Assembly: GCA_964644135.1 (NCBI GenBank)
Contig: CAZXWD010000067.1
Location: 1 to 17,527 of the forward strand
DNA: 17,527 nt
DNA from: CAZMOK01 sp964644135
GTDB lineage: Bacteria; Bacteroidota; Bacteroidia; Bacteroidales; JAGOPY01
Direction: 5' to 3'
Numbering within the stretch: position 1 is the first letter of the stretch; each line of letters begins with the position of its first letter. The position numbers and the translations under genes are program-made. Under the pieces are notes generated by a model. The model did not search any database and was not told the origin of the DNA. It saw nothing but the letters and a program-made list of their open reading frames with translations. Below are positions 1 through 6,963 of the stretch, in pieces.

Positions 1-89
1 CCTGTGGGTTCATCATCTTTCTGACAGCCCGAGAAGAACAACAGGGCTGATAATCCGATAAGCGATACTAAAACGAGTGTCTTTTTCAT
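1..89 (-). CDS. Predicted surface lipoprotein, 5' fragment
   Basis: Only the first 29 codons lie in the window; the gene runs off the left edge. The N-terminus starts MKKTLVLVS, continues as a hydrophobic helix and ends in a lipobox FSGC with Cys22, so it should be a signal peptidase II substrate. The residues after the cysteine are QKDDE, which matches the lipoprotein export signal known from Bacteroidota such as Capnocytophaga, where acidic residues after Lys send lipoproteins to the outer leaflet of the outer membrane. I infer surface exposure. The mature domain is not visible, so no function can be given. A plausible promoter lies about 40-70 bp upstream on the same strand. Confidence 0.8.
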   Translation of the reverse strand, partial: MKKTLVLVSLIGLSALLFFSGCQKDDEPT

Positions 90-128
90 AATCTATCTAT
101 TTTTTGGTTAATTTTTTAAAGAATGAGT

Positions 129-160
129 AACGTATAAAAATCGTGCCAATTGTTTGCAAA
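129..160 (-). promoter_or_regulatory. Candidate promoter for the lipoprotein gene
   Basis: On the minus strand a TTTG box (160-157) is followed after 20 bp by TATACGTT (136-129). The spacing fits the Bacteroidota -33/-7 layout, but the -7 box matches TAnnTTTG only partly. It would leave a leader of about 30 nt before the start codon at 89. Confidence 0.35.
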
Positions 161-217
161 GTTAGAATATTAAAGATTAATGGCAGTAGATATTAAGAAC
201 AGAAAGTTTTGTCCTTA

Positions 218-871
218 TCAGTCGCTGGCCCGGTTCGAAAGCATGGGCACAAAACGGAAACGTCCGTGCTTTTCGGTTGTAAGGTTGCCCTCCACGTCCT
301 TATTGATCTGTGTCATAACCTGTATTGAATTGTTCCCTACGGGCGCCACTAACTTTCCACCCGGGGCAAGCTGGTCGAGGAGGGCCTGAGGCACTTCAGG
401 TATGGCAGCGGTTATCAAAATCCTGTCGAAAGGGGCGAAAGAGGGCAGCCCCTTGTAACCGTCACCGTAAAACAGCTTCGGAAAATAACCGAGTTGCTCG
501 AGGGTTTTCTTTGTCTTCTGGAAAAGGTTCTTTTGCCGTTCAATGCTGTAGACTTTCATGCCCATTTCAAGCAGGATACAGGCCTGGTAGCCCGATCCGG
601 TTCCAATTTCCAGTATTTTGTTGAATTCCCCCGGTTCCAGCAGTTGTGTCTGGAAAGCAACAGTGTAAGGCTGTGAAATGGTCTGCCCCGAACCTATCGG
701 GAAGGCTTTGTCCTGGTAAGCAAACTCAAGGAACGAGGAATCCAGGAAAAGGTGCCTGGGTACCTTGTTGATGGCCTGCAGTACCCTTTCATCCGTAATG
801 CCTTTTTCCCTTAGCTGTTCTACGAGCTTCTTTCTCAACCCTTTGTGACGATATGTGTCGTATCTTTCCAA
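218..871 (-). CDS. pcm: Protein-L-isoaspartate O-methyltransferase
   Basis: The 217-residue product has the size and motifs of PCMT: SGQTISQPYTVA at residues 61-72 (substrate/SAM pocket signature) and the SAM-binding motif I LEIGTGSGYQ at about 87-96. The enzyme uses S-adenosylmethionine to methylate isoaspartyl residues in aged proteins and so starts their repair; it is cytosolic. The start is TTG at 871. No ATG lies near it in frame, and an AAGGAG ribosome-binding site sits at 883-878, six bases before the TTG, which supports this choice. The N-terminus (DTYRHKGLRKKLVEQL) reads like a natural Pcm start. The gene is transcribed away from the Gfo/Idh gene, from which it is separated by 90 bp. 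Family assignment is secure. Confidence 0.93.
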   Translation of the reverse strand: MERYDTYRHKGLRKKLVEQLREKGITDERVLQAINKVPRHLFLDSSFLEFAYQDKAFPIGSGQTISQPYTVAFQTQLLEPGEFNKILEIGTGSGYQACILLEMGMKVYSIERQKNLFQKTKKTLEQLGYFPKLFYGDGYKGLPSFAPFDRILITAAIPEVPQALLDQLAPGGKLVAPVGNNSIQVMTQINKDVEGNLTTEKHGRFRFVPMLSNRASD

Positions 872-877
872 AACCTG

Positions 878-883
878 CTCCTT
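878..883 (-). promoter_or_regulatory. Strong Shine-Dalgarno deciding the TTG start of pcm
   Basis: The minus strand reads AAGGAG, then six bases, then TTG at 871. This is the clearest ribosome-binding site in the window and argues for initiation at the non-ATG codon. Confidence 0.6.
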
Positions 884-937
884 GTTTAGCTTTCGCGGCG
901 AAATTAATAATTAGTCGGGAAGGAAGTATAAAAAAAT

Positions 938-945
938 TACCTTTG
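938..945 (+). promoter_or_regulatory. Bacteroidota -7 promoter element upstream of Gfo/Idh gene
   Basis: TACCTTTG is an exact match to TAnnTTTG, followed by GC as is common. It lies 16 bp before the ATG at 962, so the transcript leader would be very short. The -33 box is not clear; TTAG at 911-914 is the best candidate, with slightly long spacing. Confidence 0.55.
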
Positions 946-961
946 CAAAAATTTACTGAAT

Positions 962-1948
962 ATGCTGAAAATTGGCGTACTGGGAGCAGGCCACCTCGGA
1001 AAGATCCACTTAAAATGCATCAGGGAAATACCCGATTATGAACTGGTAGGGTTTTATGATGCCGACGCCGGAACCGCTGAAAAAGTCAGTAAGGATTTTT
1101 CGATACCTTCTTTCGATACAATCGACGAACTCATAGATGCTGTTGATGTAGTTGACATAGTCACTCCCACCGTTTCTCATTTCGATTGCGCATCCAAGGC
1201 GCTGAAAAGGACAAAGAACGTATTCATTGAAAAACCCATTGTTACCACGCCCGAAGAGGCCAGGCAACTGATCGAGATTGCCCGCGAGGCAGATATAAAG
1301 GTGCAGGTAGGCCACGTTGAGCGCTTCAACCCGGCGTTCCTAAAGGCAAAGCCATACATCGAAAGGCCCATGTTCATCGAAACTCACCGCCTGGCTCAAT
1401 TCAACCCGCGGGGTACCGATGTCCCTGTTATACTCGACCTCATGATCCACGATCTCGACATTGTCCTTAGCGTGGTCGATTCAAATATCAAGAAGATCAG
1501 CGCCAGCGGCGTTGCCGTTGTCAGCGATACCCCCGACATAGCCAACGCCAGGCTCGAATTCGACAACGGCTGCGTGGCAAATCTCACTGCCAGCCGTATT
1601 TCGATGAAAAACATGAGGAAATCGAGGTTCTTCCAGCGTGATGCATACGTGGCCGTCGATTTTCTCGACAAGGAGGTGGAGATCATCCGAATGAAGGACC
1701 TCGATAAAGACCCGGACGACCCGATGGCTATGGTCCTCGACCTTGGCAAGGATAGGAAGAAAAAGCAGATATTCTTCGAAAGGCCCGAGACCGAACCCAT
1801 CAATGCCATCAAGACCGAACTTGAAACTTTCCACAATGCCATCGTCAGCAATACAACCCCGCCGGTTACCATCAACGACGGGTACCTTGCCCTCGACCTG
1901 GCCTACAAGATCATTAACAAGATCAATTCATCCCCTGGCAACCTTTAA
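962..1948 (+). CDS. Gfo/Idh/MocA-family NAD(P)-dependent oxidoreductase
   Basis: The 328-residue protein has an N-terminal Rossmann fold with GAGHLG (residues 8-13), the conserved EKP motif (E90-K91-P92) and GHVERFNPA (117-125), followed by the family's C-terminal alpha/beta domain with a conserved IHDLDI stretch. These features place it in the Gfo/Idh/MocA group of cytosolic sugar and sugar-nucleotide dehydrogenases. The GHVERFNP signature is shared with UDP-GlcNAc 3-dehydrogenase-like (GnnA/WlbA-type) members, so a sugar-nucleotide substrate is possible, but no lipid A or amino-sugar gene lies beside it and the substrate remains unknown. The ATG at 962 directly precedes the Rossmann strand and follows a good -7 promoter box. 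The downstream lipoprotein gene is about 117 bp away and may be a separate unit. Confidence 0.85.
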   Translation: MLKIGVLGAGHLGKIHLKCIREIPDYELVGFYDADAGTAEKVSKDFSIPSFDTIDELIDAVDVVDIVTPTVSHFDCASKALKRTKNVFIEKPIVTTPEEARQLIEIAREADIKVQVGHVERFNPAFLKAKPYIERPMFIETHRLAQFNPRGTDVPVILDLMIHDLDIVLSVVDSNIKKISASGVAVVSDTPDIANARLEFDNGCVANLTASRISMKNMRKSRFFQRDAYVAVDFLDKEVEIIRMKDLDKDPDDPMAMVLDLGKDRKKKQIFFERPETEPINAIKTELETFHNAIVSNTTPPVTINDGYLALDLAYKIINKINSSPGNL

Positions 1949-2065
1949 GCTTAGATTAAATAAAAATTAACAGAACGTTACTCAGTTATTAACAATCGAG
2001 CAATAATAAGCTATTTATTTCCGTTGAAAAATTTTGACAGACAACCAGGAACCAACCTCGATTTT

Positions 2066-2995
2066 ATGATCAGAATGCTGCATAAGCCACTATTTTACTT
2101 TCTGGTTTTTGTTTTTGTCATTCTTGTTTCCTGCGATAAGTTTGATGGTGAACAGGAGGTACCTTCTTATATTAGCATCGATACCATAGGTTTTTCATCT
2201 ATATACAGTGACGAAGGCACTGATAAACAACGGATAACAGATGCCTGGGTCTACGTCAACGACCAGCTTGTCGGGGGTTTTGAAATGCCTTTTACAGCAC
2301 CGGTGCTGAACAGGGGAGAGGTTAAACTGGAGATCCGGCCCGGCATTATCCTGAACGGCATTTCCGAAACAAGGGCCCCCTATCCGTACTTTGCACCCAT
2401 CATCATAAACGATTTTTCTCTTGAGCAGGGAGAGGTGGCCGGCATAAATGACCTCAACACAGTCTACCGCGACAATACTGAGTTTGTATGGAGGGAAGAG
2501 TTTGAAGATGAAGCCTTTGCTATTGTGAAAGGTCCTGAGGGGGAGGTGGACATTGCACGAACCTCGCCGCCAGGTTCCCCGGAAGCATTTACCGATGAAA
2601 ATTCTGAATATTCCGGTGTGGCAGTGCTTGGCAGTGATAATTCAAGGATGGTGCTCCAGTCGGACGACGGCAATGACGGTGGTTTTGAACTTCGGAAAGG
2701 TAACTTCATTTTCCTGGAGCTGCATTACAAAACCGAAGTGCCCCTGATAACCGGACTGTTCATCAACCAGCAGAACCAGTTCATCCAGAAAAGGCCTTTC
2801 GTAGGGCTCAACCCCACCGACGAATGGAAAAAGGTCTATATTAATTTCACCCCGCTCGTGAATGAGGAAGTAGGGGCGGTCGATTTTCGCTTCTATTTCG
2901 AGGCCAATGCATCGGAGGGTCAAGCAGGCTCAAAAATATATCTCGACAATATCAAACTCTTATCAAGGCAAAACTTAAAGTTGTCAGATGAATAA
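2066..2995 (+). CDS. Lipoprotein with predicted C-terminal beta-sandwich, unknown function
   Basis: From the ATG at 2066 the product is 309 residues. It opens with a hydrophobic signal and lipobox LVSC (Cys23), then CDKFDG, so it is a probable lipoprotein without the QKDDE-type surface signal. The middle part (WVYVNDQLVGGFEMPF) looks like beta-rich extracellular sequence. The C-terminal half ends in YLDNIKLL, the closing strand typical of jelly-roll or carbohydrate-binding-like domains. No catalytic motif is visible. An in-frame TTG at 2024 and an ATG at 2075 are alternative starts; 2024 would put 14 polar residues before the signal and is less likely. Its stop overlaps the start of the sugar phosphotransferase gene by 8 bp, so the two are probably translationally coupled and may serve the same surface-glycan process. 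Confidence 0.7.
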   Translation: MIRMLHKPLFYFLVFVFVILVSCDKFDGEQEVPSYISIDTIGFSSIYSDEGTDKQRITDAWVYVNDQLVGGFEMPFTAPVLNRGEVKLEIRPGIILNGISETRAPYPYFAPIIINDFSLEQGEVAGINDLNTVYRDNTEFVWREEFEDEAFAIVKGPEGEVDIARTSPPGSPEAFTDENSEYSGVAVLGSDNSRMVLQSDDGNDGGFELRKGNFIFLELHYKTEVPLITGLFINQQNQFIQKRPFVGLNPTDEWKKVYINFTPLVNEEVGAVDFRFYFEANASEGQAGSKIYLDNIKLLSRQNLKLSDE

Positions 2996-4409
2996 ACGAT
3001 TACAGGTAGTCAGGTACGTAGTGGCCGATTTTATTGCTGCAGCAATAGCCTGGAGCGTGTTCTTCATTTACAGAAAGTATCTTGTTGAACCGAATGTATT
3101 ACAGGATATATCCGAGATATTCAAAGACCAGAACTTCTTTATCGGGATCATCATCGTGCCTGTTTTCTGGCTGGGGCTTTATTCGATGATAGGCACTTAC
3201 AGCGCCAAAAAGATCTACCGGAAATCAAGGCTGAAAGAGCTCAGCCAGACCTTGCTGGTAACCCTGATAGGTGTCATCATCATCTTCTTTGCACTTATCC
3301 TGGATGACGTGATCACTTCCTACAAGTCCTATTACCAGTCGTTCCTGGTGCTTTTTTCTCTGCATTTTGTAGTGACATTCACTTTCAGGCTTATTCTCAC
3401 AACCCGCACGGTAAGAAGGATACATAAGAAAATAATAGGGTTCAATACGGTTATTGTGGGCTCTAACGGCAATGCCATATCTATTTATAAAGAGCTTGAA
3501 AACCAGGAGGTGCCGTCGGGCAACCGGATACTGGGATTCGTAAATGCTTTTGATTATGATGAGTACAAGATAGAAAAGTACCTGGAGCACCTGGGCAGTT
3601 ATAAGGACCTTAAAGAGATCATCAGGAAACACGTGGTGGAAGAGGTGATCATTGCCATTGAGAGGTCGGAGAGGGAAACCATAAGGAGGATACTTACCCT
3701 TCTTGAAGAGACGGATGTAATAGTTAAGATCATCCCTGATTTCCAGGACTATATGCTTGGAATGGTCAAGATGACCTCGATCTGGCACACCCCGCTGATC
3801 CAGATCTCCCCTGAGCTGATGCCACCCTGGCAGCAGTCGCTGAAACGCATGATAGATATTTTTGCTTCCCTTCTTGCGCTGGTCATCCTGTTCCCGGTAT
3901 TCCTGTTTGTGGCAATAGGGGTGAAGCTTAATTCCAGGGGGCCCGTCATCTATTCACAACAAAGGATTGGCCTGGGCGGCAAACCATTCCTGATGCATAA
4001 GTTCCGCTCAATGTATGCCGATGCAGAAAAGGACGGCCCTAAACTGGCAACCAAGGACGATAACCGGATTACCCCGTTCGGGAAATTCCTCCGTAAGGTA
4101 AGGCTCGACGAAATACCCCAGTTCTATACAGTGCTTAAGGGCGATATGTCGCTGGTAGGCTACAGGCCAGAGAGAAAATACTTTATTGAAAAGATCGTTG
4201 AAGTGGCGCCGGAATACAAGCTTCTCTACAAGATAAGACCTGGCATCACTTCATGGGGCCAGGTTAAGTTTGGCTACGCCGAAAATGTGGATGAAATGGT
4301 AGAGAGGTTGAAATACGACCTGCTATACCTCGAGAACATGTCGCTCGCCATGGATTTCAAGATCATGATCTATACGGTGCTCATCGTTATGCAGGGCAGG
4401 GGTAAATAG
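2988..4409 (+). CDS. Undecaprenyl-phosphate sugar phosphotransferase (exopolysaccharide initiation)
   Basis: The 473-residue membrane protein has the WcaJ/polyprenyl glycosylphosphotransferase layout. About four N-terminal transmembrane segments fall near residues 8-28, 50-70, 85-108 and 115-138, then comes a nucleotide-binding-like central domain. The C-terminal bacterial sugar transferase domain starts near residue 281 (LKRMIDIFASLLAL, the membrane re-entrant helix). Diagnostic motifs are KFRSM (about 338), RLDEIPQF with the Asp-Glu pair (about 374-375), LVGYRPE, and RPGITSWGQV. The family transfers a sugar-1-phosphate from a UDP-sugar to undecaprenyl phosphate, the first step of capsule or exopolysaccharide repeat-unit assembly at the inner membrane. 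LVGYRPE differs from the commoner LVGPRPE. No other glycosyltransferase, flippase or polymerase gene is adjacent, so the end product cannot be named. Confidence 0.88.
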   Translation: MNKRLQVVRYVVADFIAAAIAWSVFFIYRKYLVEPNVLQDISEIFKDQNFFIGIIIVPVFWLGLYSMIGTYSAKKIYRKSRLKELSQTLLVTLIGVIIIFFALILDDVITSYKSYYQSFLVLFSLHFVVTFTFRLILTTRTVRRIHKKIIGFNTVIVGSNGNAISIYKELENQEVPSGNRILGFVNAFDYDEYKIEKYLEHLGSYKDLKEIIRKHVVEEVIIAIERSERETIRRILTLLEETDVIVKIIPDFQDYMLGMVKMTSIWHTPLIQISPELMPPWQQSLKRMIDIFASLLALVILFPVFLFVAIGVKLNSRGPVIYSQQRIGLGGKPFLMHKFRSMYADAEKDGPKLATKDDNRITPFGKFLRKVRLDEIPQFYTVLKGDMSLVGYRPERKYFIEKIVEVAPEYKLLYKIRPGITSWGQVKFGYAENVDEMVERLKYDLLYLENMSLAMDFKIMIYTVLIVMQGRGK

Positions 4410-4418
4410 AAGGTCCTG

Positions 4419-4997
4419 TCAGATCTGCCCGGTTTCTATCATCTGTACAATGTGTTCTATCTTCCTGTCCTCTCCCTCAGGATCGTAATTTGTTTTCAGG
4501 TTGTAGCCGAAAATACGGGCGAAAGTCTGGTAAAAGAAAGCCGAAAAGCCGCCCCGCAGCTCTTTGACCAGGTCGTATGAAGTCTCCCCGGTTTCCCGGT
4601 CTACCAGCTTGATGAGTATTTTTCCCTGGCTGAAAGTCATGTCCCTGAGATCATCCCCGAATTCCGCCTGCAGCTCTTCCTCAGCTTGTTTTATTATTTT
4701 TTTCCGTTCCCTTTCGGTTTCAGCTTCAGATAGTATCACCTCATATTCCTTCAGCAGGATCCCGGCAAGTTTCGCGTAGGGATATACCTTCTTCACGTTC
4801 CTTACCAGCTTTGTGTGTGAACGCAGGTCGCGCCGTTTTTTGAATACGGGGAAAGACCGGATGGTTATCTCGTTCAGCTCAACAATGGCAATTGTATCGG
4901 CATTTTCCACTTTGGCCCTTACAACGGTGTAATCACCTACCTGCGCAAGCGCCGGCAAGGCTATAAGAGGGAACAATATGGCCAATAAGATCCTCAT
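4419..4997 (-). CDS. Secreted DUF4294-family protein
   Basis: The 192-residue protein has a signal peptide (MRILLAILFPLIALPALA, cleavage before QVGDY) and a compact basic region, PVFKKRRDLRSHTKLVRNVKKVYPYAK, which I recognise as the core of the DUF4294 family of Bacteroidota. A charged helical segment (EAETERERKKIIKQAEEELQ) follows, then a C-terminal part with RGGFSAFFYQTFARIFGYNLK. The function of the family is not known. It is probably periplasmic. It lies 46 bp downstream of clpX on the same strand and could be the last gene of the tig-clpP-clpX unit. It converges with the phosphotransferase gene with only 9 bp between the stop codons and no clear terminator. Confidence 0.8.
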   Translation of the reverse strand: MRILLAILFPLIALPALAQVGDYTVVRAKVENADTIAIVELNEITIRSFPVFKKRRDLRSHTKLVRNVKKVYPYAKLAGILLKEYEVILSEAETERERKKIIKQAEEELQAEFGDDLRDMTFSQGKILIKLVDRETGETSYDLVKELRGGFSAFFYQTFARIFGYNLKTNYDPEGEDRKIEHIVQMIETGQI

Positions 4998-5043
4998 TAG
5001 TCAAAAAAATGATCCAAAAACTGTGCCGCTAAAGGTTAATCTA

Positions 5044-6273
5044 TCAGGCTACCTTAAGGTCCGAAAGCCCCGACTTGGCAAATTTCTTTTCGGCGTAAGC
5101 CTTTGTTACTCTCAGTTTACTGGTCTTCTCGTCAGAGGGCAGGTCGAACATGGCATCTGTAAGAATGGCTTCAATGATAGAACGCAACCCCCTGGCTCCC
5201 AGCTTATGCACGCTCGATTTCTCAACAATGAATTGCAGGGCATCATCGTTGAACGAAAGATCAACGCCGTCTAGCTTGAATAGTTTCGTAAACTGCTTGA
5301 CCAATGCATTTTTAGGTTCCGTGAGTATCCTCTTCAACGCCTTTTCATCGAGTGGGTCGAGATGGGTTGCCAGGGGGAACCTGCCCACTATTTCGGGTAT
5401 CATCCCGAATTTCTTAAGGTCCGAAGGGGAAATATACTTTAGGATATTCTCCCTGTCTATCGCCTTGAGGCTTTTATCGAAAGAATATCCTATTACGTTG
5501 GTCTTAAGCCTTGAGGCAATGATCTTATCGATGGAATTGAAGGCGCCGCCGGCAATGAACAGGATGTTCTGGGTGTTTACCGGGATCATCTTCTGCTCAG
5601 GGTGCTTTCGGCCGCCATGCGGCGGAACATTGATCACCGAGCCTTCAAGAAGCTTCAGCAATGCCTGCTGGACACCCTCTCCCGAAACATCCCGGGTGAT
5701 GGAGGGGTTGTCGCTCTTCCTGGCGATCTTGTCGATCTCATCTATAAAGACGATCCCCTTTTCGGCAGCAGCCAGGTTATAGTCGGCCGACTGAAGCAAC
5801 CTCGACAGTATGCTTTCCACGTCCTCGCCCACATAACCGGCCTCCGTAAGAACTGTTGCATCAGCTATGGCAAAAGGAACATTAAGCATCCTGGCAATGG
5901 TCCTGGCCAGCAGGGTCTTCCCCGTGCCGGTCTCACCCACCATGATGATGTTCGACTTTTCGATCTCGACACCGTCCTCGTCCCTGGGCTGGTCAATCCT
6001 TTTATAGTGATTGTAAACAGCAACCGACAATACCCGTTTGGCCGTTTCCTGGCCGATCACGTATTGATCCAGGTAATCCTTGATCTCTCTCGGGGTCCTG
6101 AGGGAAAGCGGTGTAACCTTGTGTTCCTTGATATGTGCAAATTCCTCATTAAGGATATTCTGTGCCTGCGTGATACAGGCATCACAGATATGGGCATTGA
6201 TGCCCGCAATGAGGACATTTACCTCCGAACGTTCCCTTCCGCAGAAGGAGCACTTGTGTTGTTCAGTTGCCAT
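5044..6273 (-). CDS. clpX: ATP-dependent Clp protease ATP-binding subunit ClpX
   Basis: The 409-residue unfoldase is full length. The N-terminal zinc-binding domain has C8-x2-C11 and C30-x2-C33. The AAA+ module has Walker A GETGTGKT (113-120), the pore loop GYVG in EAGYVGEDVE, Walker B VFIDEIDK and the RKH loop (PHGGRKHPEQ). ClpX recognises, unfolds and feeds tagged substrates such as ssrA-tagged chains to ClpP in the cytosol. The ClpP-docking loop reads IGY (codons at 5485-5493) rather than the IGF of E. coli. The ATG at 6273 sits 15 bp after the clpP stop, consistent with co-transcription. The C-terminal small domain, ending LGARGLRSIIEAILTDAMFDLP, is intact. Confidence 0.97.
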   Translation of the reverse strand: MATEQHKCSFCGRERSEVNVLIAGINAHICDACITQAQNILNEEFAHIKEHKVTPLSLRTPREIKDYLDQYVIGQETAKRVLSVAVYNHYKRIDQPRDEDGVEIEKSNIIMVGETGTGKTLLARTIARMLNVPFAIADATVLTEAGYVGEDVESILSRLLQSADYNLAAAEKGIVFIDEIDKIARKSDNPSITRDVSGEGVQQALLKLLEGSVINVPPHGGRKHPEQKMIPVNTQNILFIAGGAFNSIDKIIASRLKTNVIGYSFDKSLKAIDRENILKYISPSDLKKFGMIPEIVGRFPLATHLDPLDEKALKRILTEPKNALVKQFTKLFKLDGVDLSFNDDALQFIVEKSSVHKLGARGLRSIIEAILTDAMFDLPSDEKTSKLRVTKAYAEKKFAKSGLSDLKVA

Positions 6274-6288
6274 GGCCTTGAATGTTCG

Positions 6289-6963
6289 CTATTTTTCGTT
6301 CTTGACAAGGACTTCGTCTATCATTCCATACTTTTTTGCCTCTTCTGCCGTCATCCAGTAATCCCTGTCGCTGTCCTTCCAGATCTTCTTATACGTTTGT
6401 CCGGAATGTTTGGCTATGATTTCGTAAAGTTCTTTTTTGAGCTTCATGATCTCACGGGCTGTGATCTCAATGTCGGAAGCCTGTCCCTGGGCGCCTCCCA
6501 TGGGCTGGTGGATAAGTATCCGTGAGTGTGTCAGGGCGGTCCTTTTGCCCTTTTCGCCTGCACATAGCAACACGGCGCCCATCGATGCGGCTATTCCCGT
6601 ACAAATGGTTGCCACATCCGGAGAAATGTACTGGATAGTGTCGTATATCCCCAGGCCTGCATAAACGGATCCCCCGGGTGTGTTAAGGTAGATCTGGATA
6701 TCCTTGCTGGAATCCACCGACTCGAGGAACAGAAGCTGTGCCTGGATGATGTTTGCCACGTAATCGTTTATGGGAACACCCAGGAAAATGATACGGTCCA
6801 TCATCAGCCTGGAGAAAACATCCATGGTGGCAACATTTAACTGACGCTCCTCGATAATGGTAGGGGATATGTAATTGCCCACCAGTGAAGAGTACTGGTC
6901 GTATGCAAGACTGCTTATGCCCCTGTGCTTAGTGGCATAATTACGGAATTCGTCTTTATTCAT
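6289..6963 (-). CDS. clpP: ATP-dependent Clp protease proteolytic subunit ClpP
   Basis: The 224-residue serine peptidase has the complete catalytic triad: Ser127 in GIAASMGA, His152 in ILIHQPMGG, and Asp201 in DRDYW. The Ser-His spacing of 25 and His-Asp spacing of 49 equal those of E. coli ClpP. It forms the tetradecameric degradation chamber that works with ClpX. About 30 residues precede the conserved core; they may be a propeptide, as in other ClpPs. The start codon overlaps the end of tig by 8 bp (ATGAATAA), so translation is probably coupled to trigger factor. Confidence 0.97.
   Translation of the reverse strand: MNKDEFRNYATKHRGISSLAYDQYSSLVGNYISPTIIEERQLNVATMDVFSRLMMDRIIFLGVPINDYVANIIQAQLLFLESVDSSKDIQIYLNTPGGSVYAGLGIYDTIQYISPDVATICTGIAASMGAVLLCAGEKGKRTALTHSRILIHQPMGGAQGQASDIEITAREIMKLKKELYEIIAKHSGQTYKKIWKDSDRDYWMTAEEAKKYGMIDEVLVKNEK

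Noticed and set aside
1396..1875. Minus-strand open frame of about 159 codons
   Set aside because: It is antisense to the Gfo/Idh oxidoreductase gene and its Ser/Arg-rich translation is typical of a shadow frame.
2024..2065. TTG at 2024 as the start of the lipoprotein gene
   Set aside because: It would place 14 polar residues ahead of the signal peptide; the ATG at 2066 gives a regular lipoprotein signal.
4393..4430. GGGCAG...CTGCCC inverted repeat between the convergent phosphotransferase and DUF4294 genes as a bidirectional terminator
   Set aside because: The arms are only six bases, the loop is about 26 bases, they lie mostly inside coding sequence, and no T-run follows on either strand.
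5602..6525. Long plus-strand open frame of about 307 codons
   Set aside because: It is antisense to clpX and the start of clpP, both of which are unambiguous, and its translation shows no domain or signal pattern.
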